A DNA stretch of 64,000 nucleotides, from assembly GCF_008635795.1 (NCBI RefSeq), contig NZ_VWRQ01000018.1, positions 1 through 64,000 of the forward strand. The letters are read 5' to 3'. The translations under genes and the position numbers were made by a program. Below, piece after piece: positions 34,689 to 41,579 of the stretch (positions are counted from its first letter, which is position 1; each line of letters starts with the position of its first letter). Below the pieces are notes generated by a model that was not told where the DNA came from, made no database searches, and saw nothing but the letters and a program-made list of their open reading frames with translations. The DNA is from Paenibacillus tepidiphilus (GTDB taxonomy: Bacteria; Bacillota; Bacilli; Paenibacillales; Paenibacillaceae).

Positions 34689-36126
34689 ACATGCTGTCGA
34701 ACAAATGGAATTAAAGTCAAAAGGGTAGAGCTTTTATCGAATAGGCAGACAGAAGAAGGACATCCAGCTTTGTTGGAGAAATTGTTGTTCACCACAAACC
34801 ACAATTCCCAGATAAAGGAGATGTCCCATTCATATGGTAACCCTCTACCTGCCCATCGTCAAGTTCATTTTGTCCCTCCATTTGCAGATGTCAAAGCCGC
34901 AGCTGGGCCATTTGTTTACGCTCGGTCAAGGCATTATTCTTTGTGCCGGGCGGAAGAATATCACTCAAATTCAGCATGCAGCCAAGGGCGATCGTCACTT
35001 AAGCAGCACGACGAATTTCCTGAATCATTCGCCGTGGTGTGTAAATCGCATGCAGCGTCGACGCATGGAAAGGATCATCAAACGAATTTCGGCTAAAGCT
35101 GGCGATACGTGTGCTCCCGTGTTTCTCATCGTGGACGACACGTGTTGTACGAAAGATAAGTCGACTCGCAAAATGGAGGGGCTCAGCTTTCAGTATGCTC
35201 ACGAAGCCGGAAAAACGGTGTGGTGCCACTGCCTGGTCACTACACATGTGGTTGCTGCAGAGGGTTCATATGCCTGGGATTATCGGCCCTATTATTCCGA
35301 AAAGTATTGCCAGGCTCAGCGTCTACCTTTTAAGAGTAAAAATGATTTGGCGTTAGAGATGGTCGAGGCGTTCCCCATTCCCACAAATGAACGGGTCTAC
35401 GTTCTCATGGATAGCTGGTATACCAGCGAAAAAGTGGTTAACGCGTGTAACCGCAAAGGATTTCATGTCATTGCCGCCGTCAAAACTAATCGCCGGATTC
35501 GTCCGGCAGGGATTAGCCTTCCTTTGGATGATTTTGCTCAGCAGTACATTCGCAAGTCTGACCTCCACTCCGTTATGGTAGAGGATCAGGGGAGGTACTG
35601 GGTCTACCCTTACGAGGGACCGGTGAGTGACATCGAAAATGTCAAACTGCTCTTGTCCTGGAAGGACGAATACACCGCTTCGAGCAAACCGCAGGTTTGT
35701 CTCCTATGCACGGATCTGTCTCTGGATCTCGTTACCATCCAAAGGTACTATCACGTGCGCTGGAATATCGAGACGGGGTATCGATACTTCAAGGAACTGC
35801 TTGGCTTTGACCACTATCAATTGCTATCACTTCAGGGCATTGAGCGCTTTTGGGCGATTCAGTTCTTGACGCAGAACTTCTTGGAGTGTCAGCGGCAAGA
35901 GTGGATGAAGCAGACGCCAAATCTTACGCTGGGTGATGTGGTGCGCCGCATTCGAGAAGAGCATTTCGGGCAAATGATCGTCTATGTGTATCAGCAAGCC
36001 CTGGAAAAGAAGCCTCTTTTCGACATTCTCAAACTGCTTCGACTCTCTGCCTAAAGCGCCTGAACTACCTAACACACTACAGCTCTGTCTTTTTCATGAC
36101 ATTCAAGTCGATTTCGCAACAATCAA
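34689..36126 (+). mobile_element. DDE-type insertion sequence inside the integrative element (IS701/IS4-like)
   Basis: The transposase gene is bracketed by imperfect inverted repeats of about 35 bp. Left, near 34694-34731, reads GTCGAAC...AAAGTC...AGAGCT. Right, near 36078-36120, reads as its complement GCGAAAT...TGTCATG...AGAGCT. GTAAAAA occurs at 34682-34688 and again at 36127-36133 and may be the target duplication, which would set the ends given here. The extreme ends match poorly, so the boundaries are approximate. Confidence 0.6.
34834..36054 (+). CDS. DDE transposase (DDE_5, IS701/IS4-like)
   Basis: A 406-residue transposase. Candidate catalytic residues are Asp in FLIVDDTCCTK (about residue 100), Asp in VLMDSWYTS (about 193) and Glu in RWNIETGYRYFKELLGF (about 315). 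The pattern of an early DDT motif and a YHVRWNIE..YRYFK C-terminal motif is that of DDE_5 transposases; the IS family is not certain. ATG 34834 has AAAGGAGATG upstream. No frameshift. It lies between the integrase and the cargo and is probably a later arrival in the element. Confidence 0.85.
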   Translation: MVTLYLPIVKFILSLHLQMSKPQLGHLFTLGQGIILCAGRKNITQIQHAAKGDRHLSSTTNFLNHSPWCVNRMQRRRMERIIKRISAKAGDTCAPVFLIVDDTCCTKDKSTRKMEGLSFQYAHEAGKTVWCHCLVTTHVVAAEGSYAWDYRPYYSEKYCQAQRLPFKSKNDLALEMVEAFPIPTNERVYVLMDSWYTSEKVVNACNRKGFHVIAAVKTNRRIRPAGISLPLDDFAQQYIRKSDLHSVMVEDQGRYWVYPYEGPVSDIENVKLLLSWKDEYTASSKPQVCLLCTDLSLDLVTIQRYYHVRWNIETGYRYFKELLGFDHYQLLSLQGIERFWAIQFLTQNFLECQRQEWMKQTPNLTLGDVVRRIREEHFGQMIVYVYQQALEKKPLFDILKLLRLSA

Positions 36127-36192
36127 GTAAAAATATGTATAAAAAATCACAAAATAAAAAAATAAAATAATTAATTAAATAAGGAAATGGTA

Positions 36193-36221
36193 TTTACAAA
36201 TGTAAAAAAAAGTTATAGAAT
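36193..36221 (+). promoter_or_regulatory. Promoter of the secreted cargo gene
   Basis: -35 TTTACA (36193-36198), 17-bp spacer, -10 TAGAAT (36216-36221), in a very AT-rich region 38 bp before the coding sequence. It lies outside the neighbouring IS, so the cargo gene has its own promoter. Confidence 0.6.
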
Positions 36222-36258
36222 TATATGGAAACACAATACATATTTTAGGAGGATTTAA

Positions 36259-37161
36259 ATGAAAGTAATGAGAAAAACCGTGCTTTTGTTGTTTACTTCT
36301 GTGATGTTAATTAGTGGTTCGGCTTATGCTGCTGAAGAAAGTGTGGACAGTTCGCCTGCAGAAGTAAAGATCAGTAACCCATTCACCGAAAAGGTCCTTA
36401 GTGCTCCAAAAACTGTAGATGTCTTAGAGTCTTCTATTGTTTTCAATGAAGGAGCACCTACTTCAGAAAAGCTTCTTAGAGTAGAGAAAGTTGATTTAGA
36501 TGGCATTGATGAAGTTACAGGTAAGATCGTGGACAAGAAAGCATTAAAAGAATCCTTAAGTAAGTCTTATAAATCAGGCACAAACGTTGAAGGTATATTC
36601 AACAAGATTATTGAAACAGAAGCAACAAAAGGAAGCGATTCTCTTATTTCTCCAATGAGTTATTACGAAGGGCAAGTCGTTTTGCAAGATTGGACTAAAG
36701 GACCTTATCTTGATTCCCAGAATTATATGGTTCGCTACAACACCACATGGCTTTCTGAAGATAACTATAGATCATCTGTACCGATTACAATCAACTATAC
36801 AAAAACTCAAAAAGTCTCCCTTACCATAAACTGGACTGGTTCTGATGAAATTAAAAAGAAATTTGGATTTACTGTAGGTGGCTCAGCAGAACAGCAAACC
36901 TCAATTTCACAAGGAGCTGCTATTCCTGCTTGGACTGTTTGGGGCACTAGACCATACATCCATTACAGAAATGATAACTACTCCGGAGAATACTGCTTGA
37001 CAATATGGGCCGGTGGGGCTTTGAATAATTATTATTATACAAAAACTGGAACTAATACTATTGTGATTTCAAAAGCCAATGAGTACTGGTCAAGAGTGAA
37101 TGAATCTAAAAATTTAAATGCGACTACTCCGACATTTCCAACTACAGCCCCCAATGTTTAA
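36259..37161 (+). CDS. Secreted protein of unknown function (element cargo)
   Basis: A 300-residue protein with a clear Sec signal peptide (about residues 1-24, cleavage after SAYA). The mature part starts with a charged helical region (about 40-125); residues about 135-290 look beta-rich and full of aromatics, Asn and Thr (VPITINYTKTQKVSLTINW, then WTVWGTRPYIHYRNDNYSG). Codon use is AT-rich, unlike the core genes, a sign of transfer. GGAGG lies 7 nt before the ATG, with its own promoter and terminator. The serine/threonine/tyrosine-rich beta pattern recalls secreted beta-pore-forming proteins, but I see no diagnostic motif and do not assign it. Confidence 0.8.
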   Translation: MKVMRKTVLLLFTSVMLISGSAYAAEESVDSSPAEVKISNPFTEKVLSAPKTVDVLESSIVFNEGAPTSEKLLRVEKVDLDGIDEVTGKIVDKKALKESLSKSYKSGTNVEGIFNKIIETEATKGSDSLISPMSYYEGQVVLQDWTKGPYLDSQNYMVRYNTTWLSEDNYRSSVPITINYTKTQKVSLTINWTGSDEIKKKFGFTVGGSAEQQTSISQGAAIPAWTVWGTRPYIHYRNDNYSGEYCLTIWAGGALNNYYYTKTGTNTIVISKANEYWSRVNESKNLNATTPTFPTTAPNV

Positions 37162-37173
37162 CAGAAAGCAACA

Positions 37174-37212
37174 AAAAATGTCCTCGAACAAAAATTCGAG
37201 GACATTTTTGTT
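37174..37212 (+). terminator. Terminator after the secreted cargo gene
   Basis: AAAAATGTCCTCGAA (37174-37188) and TTCGAGGACATTTTT (37195-37209) form a perfect stem, followed by GTTTC. Confidence 0.9.
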
Positions 37213-37248
37213 TCAAGTGTGCAATAATTTAAAAAGGAGGAGGTACTT

Positions 37249-37512
37249 ATGAAAAAAACACTAATTGGAGCAATATTTTTATTTTCTGGGATGGTCACAT
37301 GTCTGACTATTATTATCCTAGCAGCTAACGTTCTACCTTCAATAGACACTTATACTGGAACAAAAATATGGTTTGCAATTTTTGGTGCGTCTGGCTATGA
37401 AATCTATAGTTTGAACTTGGGGGTCCCTTTTATAATTGGAATAATCTTTGTGACGCTTGGTTTTATTATATTAGTTAAAGAGTTACTGGCAGATTATTTT
37501 ACTAAAAGGTAG
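37249..37512 (+). CDS. Small membrane protein (element cargo)
   Basis: An 87-residue protein with two strong transmembrane segments (about residues 4-28 and 57-78), a short external loop between them (VLPSIDTYTGTKIWFAIFG region partly amphipathic), and a basic C-terminus KELLADYFTKR. AAAGGAGGAGGT precedes ATG 37249. It follows the secreted-protein gene on the same strand but after a strong terminator. AT-rich like that gene. It could be an immunity or anchoring partner; this is inference from position only. Confidence 0.65.
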   Translation: MKKTLIGAIFLFSGMVTCLTIIILAANVLPSIDTYTGTKIWFAIFGASGYEIYSLNLGVPFIIGIIFVTLGFIILVKELLADYFTKR

Positions 37513-37738
37513 TCAAGTAACCTTAAGTTATGGGACATATTTTAAAGTGGTTATTCGTTTTTATTGGTCTACTGACATAATCGGTAGGCTTTTTTCCATG
37601 AAATAATATATGCAAAATATATGAAGGTCAGCCCGGCCGGCCAATTCATGGCGAATATCCGCGACCATCCCGGCAGCCTGCCGGTAGGTTTCGGCCGGTT
37701 TCCATCCGGCCATCATCAGGCAGACAGATCGAATGCCA
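37513..37738. other. Short gene-poor stretch with a GC-rich remnant
   Basis: On the minus strand, about 37710-37560, an ATG-initiated frame of about 51 codons (starting MMAGWKPAETYRQAAGMVAD) sits just past hicB. It lacks a ribosome-binding site and its base composition differs from the AT-rich neighbour. It may be the tail of a decayed gene. Confidence 0.3.
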
Positions 37739-38161
37739 TTAAATACGTTGCTTATTATCCTGGAGCCCGAGAGCGTCCTTCAAACCTGTTTGCAAGACCT
37801 GGGAGAAGTTTAATCCGGCTTCGTCTGCGGCATTGCGCAGCCACTTCGGGAGGGTGCAATTTTTCGTTACGGCCTTGTTCGCTGCAGCATCCCGATACGG
37901 TGGCATATAGACTTCAACGAAGACAATACGATCGCTTGCGTCATAAAGCTCGATCTGTTCCGGCTCAGAAGGATCAGGCAAAGACTGTCCGGATTCCTCT
38001 AATTCTTGTGCACGAAAGGCCAACAACTCTTTGGCACGCGATAACCCCTCTGTAAGCTCGACAGCTGTGACGGCAGTCCCGGGAAAGTCGGGAAAGTACA
38101 TACTCAAATTCGTTTCGGCACGCTCAACAACGATAGGATAGATGTAATGGGTTTTCAACAT
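37739..38161 (-). CDS. hicB: HicB-like antitoxin
   Basis: A 140-residue antitoxin expected to bind HicA and repress the operon. The N-terminal HicB domain (YPIVVERAETNLSMYFPDFPG, then ELTEGLSRAKELLAF) is followed by an acidic middle and a C-terminal ribbon-helix-helix-like segment (LPKWLRNAADEAGLNFSQVLQ). ATG 38161 is preceded by AAAGGAG. It follows hicA by 51 bp on the same strand. Confidence 0.82.
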   Translation of the reverse strand: MLKTHYIYPIVVERAETNLSMYFPDFPGTAVTAVELTEGLSRAKELLAFRAQELEESGQSLPDPSEPEQIELYDASDRIVFVEVYMPPYRDAAANKAVTKNCTLPKWLRNAADEAGLNFSQVLQTGLKDALGLQDNKQRI

Positions 38162-38212
38162 TTTCACGCTCCTTTGATACACAGGTGGTCATAGGTGGAG
38201 AAACAGCCGGGG

Positions 38213-38410
38213 TTAGAATGTAACCCCGGAAGTCCGTTCGATGCTTTTTAGTGTACCCTTTGCTAATGTATCGCCCATGCTGTGAATAGCAACGTCGGCG
38301 TATTTAGTAGGGTCTTGCGGGTTTATGTATCGCTGATGTCTTGTTCCTTTACCGTGATTCGGCGATTTGATAAACCCGGCTTGCTTTAAGGCTTGAATCA
38401 CCTCGTGCAC
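38213..38410 (-). CDS. hicA: HicA-like mRNA interferase toxin
   Basis: A 65-residue protein with the small dsRBD-like HicA fold: VIQALKQAGFI, the HGKGTRHQRYINP stretch with the candidate active-site His, and VAIHSMGDTLAKGTLKSIERTSG. It would cut mRNA when free of HicB. The only in-frame conventional start is GTG 38410, about 12 nt after AGGAGGGG. Toxin gene first, antitoxin second is the usual hicAB order. Confidence 0.82.
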   Translation of the reverse strand: MHEVIQALKQAGFIKSPNHGKGTRHQRYINPQDPTKYADVAIHSMGDTLAKGTLKSIERTSGVTF

Positions 38411-38452
38411 CGTTCGTTGTTTCCCCTCCTATGACCTCCTTTCTATACCTTT

Positions 38453-38506
38453 ATTATACACGCATAAATTACACGCGTCAATATAAAATACGCATAATTT
38501 ATGCGT
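38453..38506 (-). promoter_or_regulatory. hicAB promoter with palindromic operators
   Basis: Minus strand -35 TTGACG (38481-38476), 17-bp spacer, -10 TATAAT (38458-38453): near-consensus. The half-site ACGCATAA occurs at 38460-38467 between the two elements, and at 38490-38506 as a palindrome with TTATGCGT just upstream. This layout suits autorepression by HicB. Confidence 0.75.
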
Positions 38507-38789
38507 GTTTACCTGCCTGCAAATCCTCACTGTTCAACCTCACTCTACAGTATAATCCCGCATATCCCGGCCAGCCTTCGGCAGTCACCGCCGCCAGCGC
38601 CTGGTCGGCCGTCAAATGTTGGTACTGATCGCCGTTACGTATTTCGATGTGGTGCTGGTCTCTCAACAGCAATAAGCTGCCGTCGTCATGCTGCAGGCTG
38701 ACCGATCCGGCCGCTAAATCCACCACCAGCCGGCCTACGGTGTAGCCCGCAATGATATCGGCCGTTTCCCTCATGTGTTCACTAAGCAT
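38499..38789 (-). CDS. Small protein of unknown function (element cargo)
   Basis: A 96-residue soluble protein starting MLSEHMRETADIIAGYT, with a predicted beta-strand middle (GSVSLQHDDGSLLLLRDQHHIEI as alternating strands). GAGGGGTGGG precedes ATG 38789. Its first codons overlap the end of the upstream minus-strand gene by 8 bp, so the two are translationally coupled. Its 3' end overlaps the hicAB operator region. No family recognised. Confidence 0.55.
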   Translation of the reverse strand: MLSEHMRETADIIAGYTVGRLVVDLAAGSVSLQHDDGSLLLLRDQHHIEIRNGDQYQHLTADQALAAVTAEGWPGYAGLYCRVRLNSEDLQAGKHA

Positions 38790-39063
38790 CGTATCCCACC
38801 CCTCGGCGGCATTCAGGCTGTGTCTGAATATAAAGGACCGGCTGGCCATAAGCCGAATCCTCATTGTCCCAGCGCTTGATATCTGCGTATCGGCTTACAG
38901 CGATGGCATAGGGGATTTTAACGGGATACCATTGCGCAACTTCTTTGGCACGCCGAGACGTCAACTTCGGACGCTCATAGGAACGCCAGCGGGAAGGATG
39001 CTCTGGGTCGAAAAAAAGGTCAGTGAATTGCTGAAGAGTCATGGATTGTTCGGACATCGACAT
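38782..39063 (-). CDS. Small protein of unknown function (element cargo)
   Basis: A 93-residue polar protein starting MSMSEQSMTLQQFTDLFF, with a conserved-looking YERPKLTSRRAKEVAQWYPV segment and no membrane part. ATG 39063 follows AAAGGAAC. It overlaps the next gene by 8 bp. It is the outermost gene at the right end of the element, a place often held by excision or regulatory genes, but it has no visible helix-turn-helix and I do not assign one. Confidence 0.55.
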   Translation of the reverse strand: MSMSEQSMTLQQFTDLFFDPEHPSRWRSYERPKLTSRRAKEVAQWYPVKIPYAIAVSRYADIKRWDNEDSAYGQPVLYIQTQPECRRGVGYDA

Positions 39064-39213
39064 TGTTCCTTTCACTAATAATGTCATTGTCCCCATGGGG
39101 ACAAATTGGGGACGAAATGTTTAGTATCTGTCCCCAACAGACCCCGAACTAGCATAAACACGATTTTGATAAACCCTTATGTAGCAAGGCGTTTACCAGC
39201 CTACCCCAACCCA

Positions 39214-39247
39214 CCTTATAGGCCACACCTATCAGAGCTATAGATAT
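39214..39247. repeat. attR, right 34-bp direct repeat
   Basis: Exact copy of 33279-33312. It is followed directly by host sequence with the candidate leuC promoter. Confidence 0.82.
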
Positions 39248-39253
39248 CATATC

Positions 39254-39283
39254 TTGGAATTATAAACGGGGCGATGTTATATT
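39254..39283 (+). promoter_or_regulatory. Candidate leuCD promoter beside attR
   Basis: -35 TTGGAA (39254-39259), 18-bp spacer, -10 TATATT (39278-39283), 67 bp before leuC. Only 6 bp separate it from the attachment repeat, so the integrated element replaces whatever lay upstream. Confidence 0.5.
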
Positions 39284-39349
39284 TAGAGCATTCAAGGGAG
39301 ACTCCACTCTCTCTTCCCGTGAACGATTCTATTCTATGAGGTGAAAATA

Positions 39350-40774
39350 ATGAGCAACAAGACTATGTTTGAGAAAATCTGGGACAATCACGTAATCCAT
39401 CAGGAAGAAGGAAAACCAAGCATTCTGTACATCGACCTGCACCTGGTCCATGAGGTCACTTCGCCGCAGGCGTTTGAGGGACTGCGATTGAGCGGCCGCA
39501 AGGTGCGCCGTCCGGAATTGACTTTTGCGACAATGGATCACAATGTTCCGACCAAAGACCGCTATAACATTACCGATCCGATCTCCAAGCAGCAGATTGA
39601 TACGCTGTCCAAGAACTGCCAGGACTTTGGCGTGCGGTTGTTCGATCTGAACGATATCGACCAGGGCGTTGTCCACGTTATGGGACCGGAAATCGGCTTG
39701 ACCCATCCGGGTAAAACGATTGTCTGCGGCGACAGCCATACCTCTACACACGGCGCCTTCGGCGCACTGGCTTTCGGTATCGGAACAAGTGAGGTTGAGC
39801 ATGTACTGGCTACCCAGTGCCTGCAGCAGTCCAAAGCCAAGACGATGGAGGTCCGCTTCGTCGGGAAACGCAATCCCGGCGTCACCGCCAAGGATATGAT
39901 TCTCGGCGTTATCGCCAAGTACGGTACAGATTTTGCTACCGGCTATGTTATCGAGTATACAGGCGAGGCTATTCGCGAGCTGTCGATGGAAGAGCGCATG
40001 ACCGTGTGCAACATGTCGATCGAGGGCGGAGCCAGAGCCGGCCTGATTGCACCGGATGAGACGACCTTCAATTACCTGCGCGGCCGGCAATATGTGCCGC
40101 AAGGCGAGGCCTATGATGCATTCGTAGAGTCCTGGAAACAGCTGGTGAGCGACGAAGGCGCACAGTACGACACTGTGGTGGAATTCGATGTAGAAACACT
40201 GATTCCGCAGGTAACCTGGGGAACAAGCCCGGGCATGGGCACCGACATCAGCTCAAGCGTGCCGAATCCGGCCGATCTGCCTACCGAAAATGAACGCAAA
40301 GCCGCCGAAAAGGCGCTGGAATATATGGACCTCAAGCCGGGTACACCGATGGCCGAAATCGACATCGATTATGTCTTCATCGGCTCCTGTACGAACGGGC
40401 GGATCGAGGATTTGCGCGCAGCGGCCCAGGTAGCGAAGGGGCATAAAGTATCCGATAAAGTCACAGCCATCGTGGTACCGGGCTCCGGACGCGTGAAGCT
40501 GCAGGCGGAGAAGGAAGGGCTTGACCGGATCTTTACGGAAGCCGGGTTTGAATGGCGCGAAGCGGGCTGCAGTATGTGTCTGGCAATGAATCCGGATGTT
40601 CTGCAGCCGGGTCAGCGCTGCGCATCGACCTCCAACCGCAACTTTGAAGGCCGTCAGGGACGCGGCGGACGTACGCATCTCGTATCTCCGGCTATGGCCG
40701 CTGCCGCTGCCATCAAAGGCCGCTTCACCGATGTGCGCGACTGGAACTACAAGACGGAAGCCGTCAACGCCTAG
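39350..40774 (+). CDS. leuC: 3-isopropylmalate dehydratase large subunit
   Basis: Aconitase-family subunit carrying the 4Fe-4S cluster; with LeuD it isomerises 2- to 3-isopropylmalate in leucine synthesis. Cluster cysteines are in FIGSCTNGR and AGCSMCLAMNPD; HTSTHGAFGALAFGIGTSEVE and TTSNRNFEGRQG-type substrate motifs are present (here STSNRNFEGRQG). ATG 39350 behind GAGGTG gives 474 residues. leuD follows 28 bp later. leuA/leuB are not in the window. Confidence 0.97.
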   Translation: MSNKTMFEKIWDNHVIHQEEGKPSILYIDLHLVHEVTSPQAFEGLRLSGRKVRRPELTFATMDHNVPTKDRYNITDPISKQQIDTLSKNCQDFGVRLFDLNDIDQGVVHVMGPEIGLTHPGKTIVCGDSHTSTHGAFGALAFGIGTSEVEHVLATQCLQQSKAKTMEVRFVGKRNPGVTAKDMILGVIAKYGTDFATGYVIEYTGEAIRELSMEERMTVCNMSIEGGARAGLIAPDETTFNYLRGRQYVPQGEAYDAFVESWKQLVSDEGAQYDTVVEFDVETLIPQVTWGTSPGMGTDISSSVPNPADLPTENERKAAEKALEYMDLKPGTPMAEIDIDYVFIGSCTNGRIEDLRAAAQVAKGHKVSDKVTAIVVPGSGRVKLQAEKEGLDRIFTEAGFEWREAGCSMCLAMNPDVLQPGQRCASTSNRNFEGRQGRGGRTHLVSPAMAAAAAIKGRFTDVRDWNYKTEAVNA

Positions 40775-40802
40775 AACCTTGAGAGAATCGGAGGAATAAC
40801 CA

Positions 40803-41405
40803 ATGGAAGCTTTTAAGAAATTAACAGGAATTGTTGCCCCGGTGGACCGGGTTAATGTGGATACGGATGCGATCATCCCCAAGCAGTTTTTGAAGCGGAT
40901 TGAACGGACCGGCTTCGGCCAGTTTCTGTTCTATGAATGGCGTTTTGATGAAGCGGGTCAGGATAACCCTGCTTTTGAGATGAACAAACCGCGCTATCAG
41001 GGCGCCTCTGTGCTGATCTCGCGGGCCAACTTCGGCTGCGGCTCCTCGCGTGAGCATGCGCCGTGGGCGATTATGGATTACGGGTTCCGGGCCGTAATCG
41101 CGCCTTCTTTTGCCGATATCTTCTATAATAACTGCTTCAAGAACGGCATTCTGCCGCTCAAGCTGACGGAAGAGCAGGTTGAAGATCTGTTCAAGCGCAC
41201 CGCAGCACATGAAGGCTATCAGTTGACGGTGGATCTGGAGAACAACAAGATCAGCGATGAATACGGTCTGGAGATCAAATTCGAGCTTGACGAGCACCGC
41301 CGCCAGTTCCTGCTGCTCGGACTTGACGACATTGGCCTGACGCTGCAGCATGCCGATGCCATCTCTGCTTATGAGGACCAGCACGCAGCCAAGCTGTTTG
41401 CCTGA
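40803..41405 (+). CDS. leuD: 3-isopropylmalate dehydratase small subunit
   Basis: Swivel-domain partner of LeuC. NVDTDAIIPKQFLK (about residues 18-31), NFGCGSSREHAPWAI and SFADIFYNNCFKNGILP are the family signatures. 200 residues, start ATG 40803 with GGAGG upstream. A strong terminator ends the leuCD operon. Confidence 0.97.
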   Translation: MEAFKKLTGIVAPVDRVNVDTDAIIPKQFLKRIERTGFGQFLFYEWRFDEAGQDNPAFEMNKPRYQGASVLISRANFGCGSSREHAPWAIMDYGFRAVIAPSFADIFYNNCFKNGILPLKLTEEQVEDLFKRTAAHEGYQLTVDLENNKISDEYGLEIKFELDEHRRQFLLLGLDDIGLTLQHADAISAYEDQHAAKLFA

Positions 41406-41440
41406 AATAGCTGATCCGCAGTGTATATTAAATTTACACA

Positions 41441-41478
41441 AAACTTCTATTTCCGGTGTCGGAAATAGAAGTTTTTTT
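41441..41478 (+). terminator. Terminator of leuCD
   Basis: AAACTTCTATTTCC (41441-41454) and GGAAATAGAAGTTT (41461-41474) form a perfect stem with a 6-nt loop, then TTTTTT. Confidence 0.92.
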
Positions 41479-41579
41479 GCTATAATCGAGATATTCTTGC
41501 CGGAGCAGGCAACTTTTGGAGATTTCTGTCGTCTATATGTTAACTATGATTCTATCAAGTGCCGAAGGAGAGGAAAGGG

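Larger units (their letters stand above)
33279..39247. mobile_element. Integrative element of about 6 kb with tyrosine integrase, inserted IS, hicAB and secreted-protein cargo
   Basis: A 34-bp sequence beginning CCTTATAGGCCACACC and ending AGCTATAGATAT occurs exactly at 33279-33312 and 39214-39247, as attL and attR should. A tyrosine integrase gene lies against the left end and reads towards it. Inside both repeats are similar arm-like sites: AAACC-CTT...CAAGG-GTTT (left about 33324-33350, right about 39170-39200) and TTGGGGACG (near 33379 and 39106). Cargo in order: integrase, a DDE-type IS, a secreted protein, a small membrane protein, hicB/hicA, two overlapping small genes. No replication, conjugation or phage structural gene is seen, so mobilisation needs help or it is a decayed island. 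The right end stops 6 bp before a candidate leuC promoter. Confidence 0.82.

Noticed and set aside
34770..35096. Alternative plus-strand frame at the transposase start
   Set aside because: It overlaps the transposase in another frame and has no family features; the transposase frame has the better SD and all motifs.
37621..38055. Plus-strand frame opposite hicB
   Set aside because: Antisense to a well-supported HicB gene and without a ribosome-binding site.
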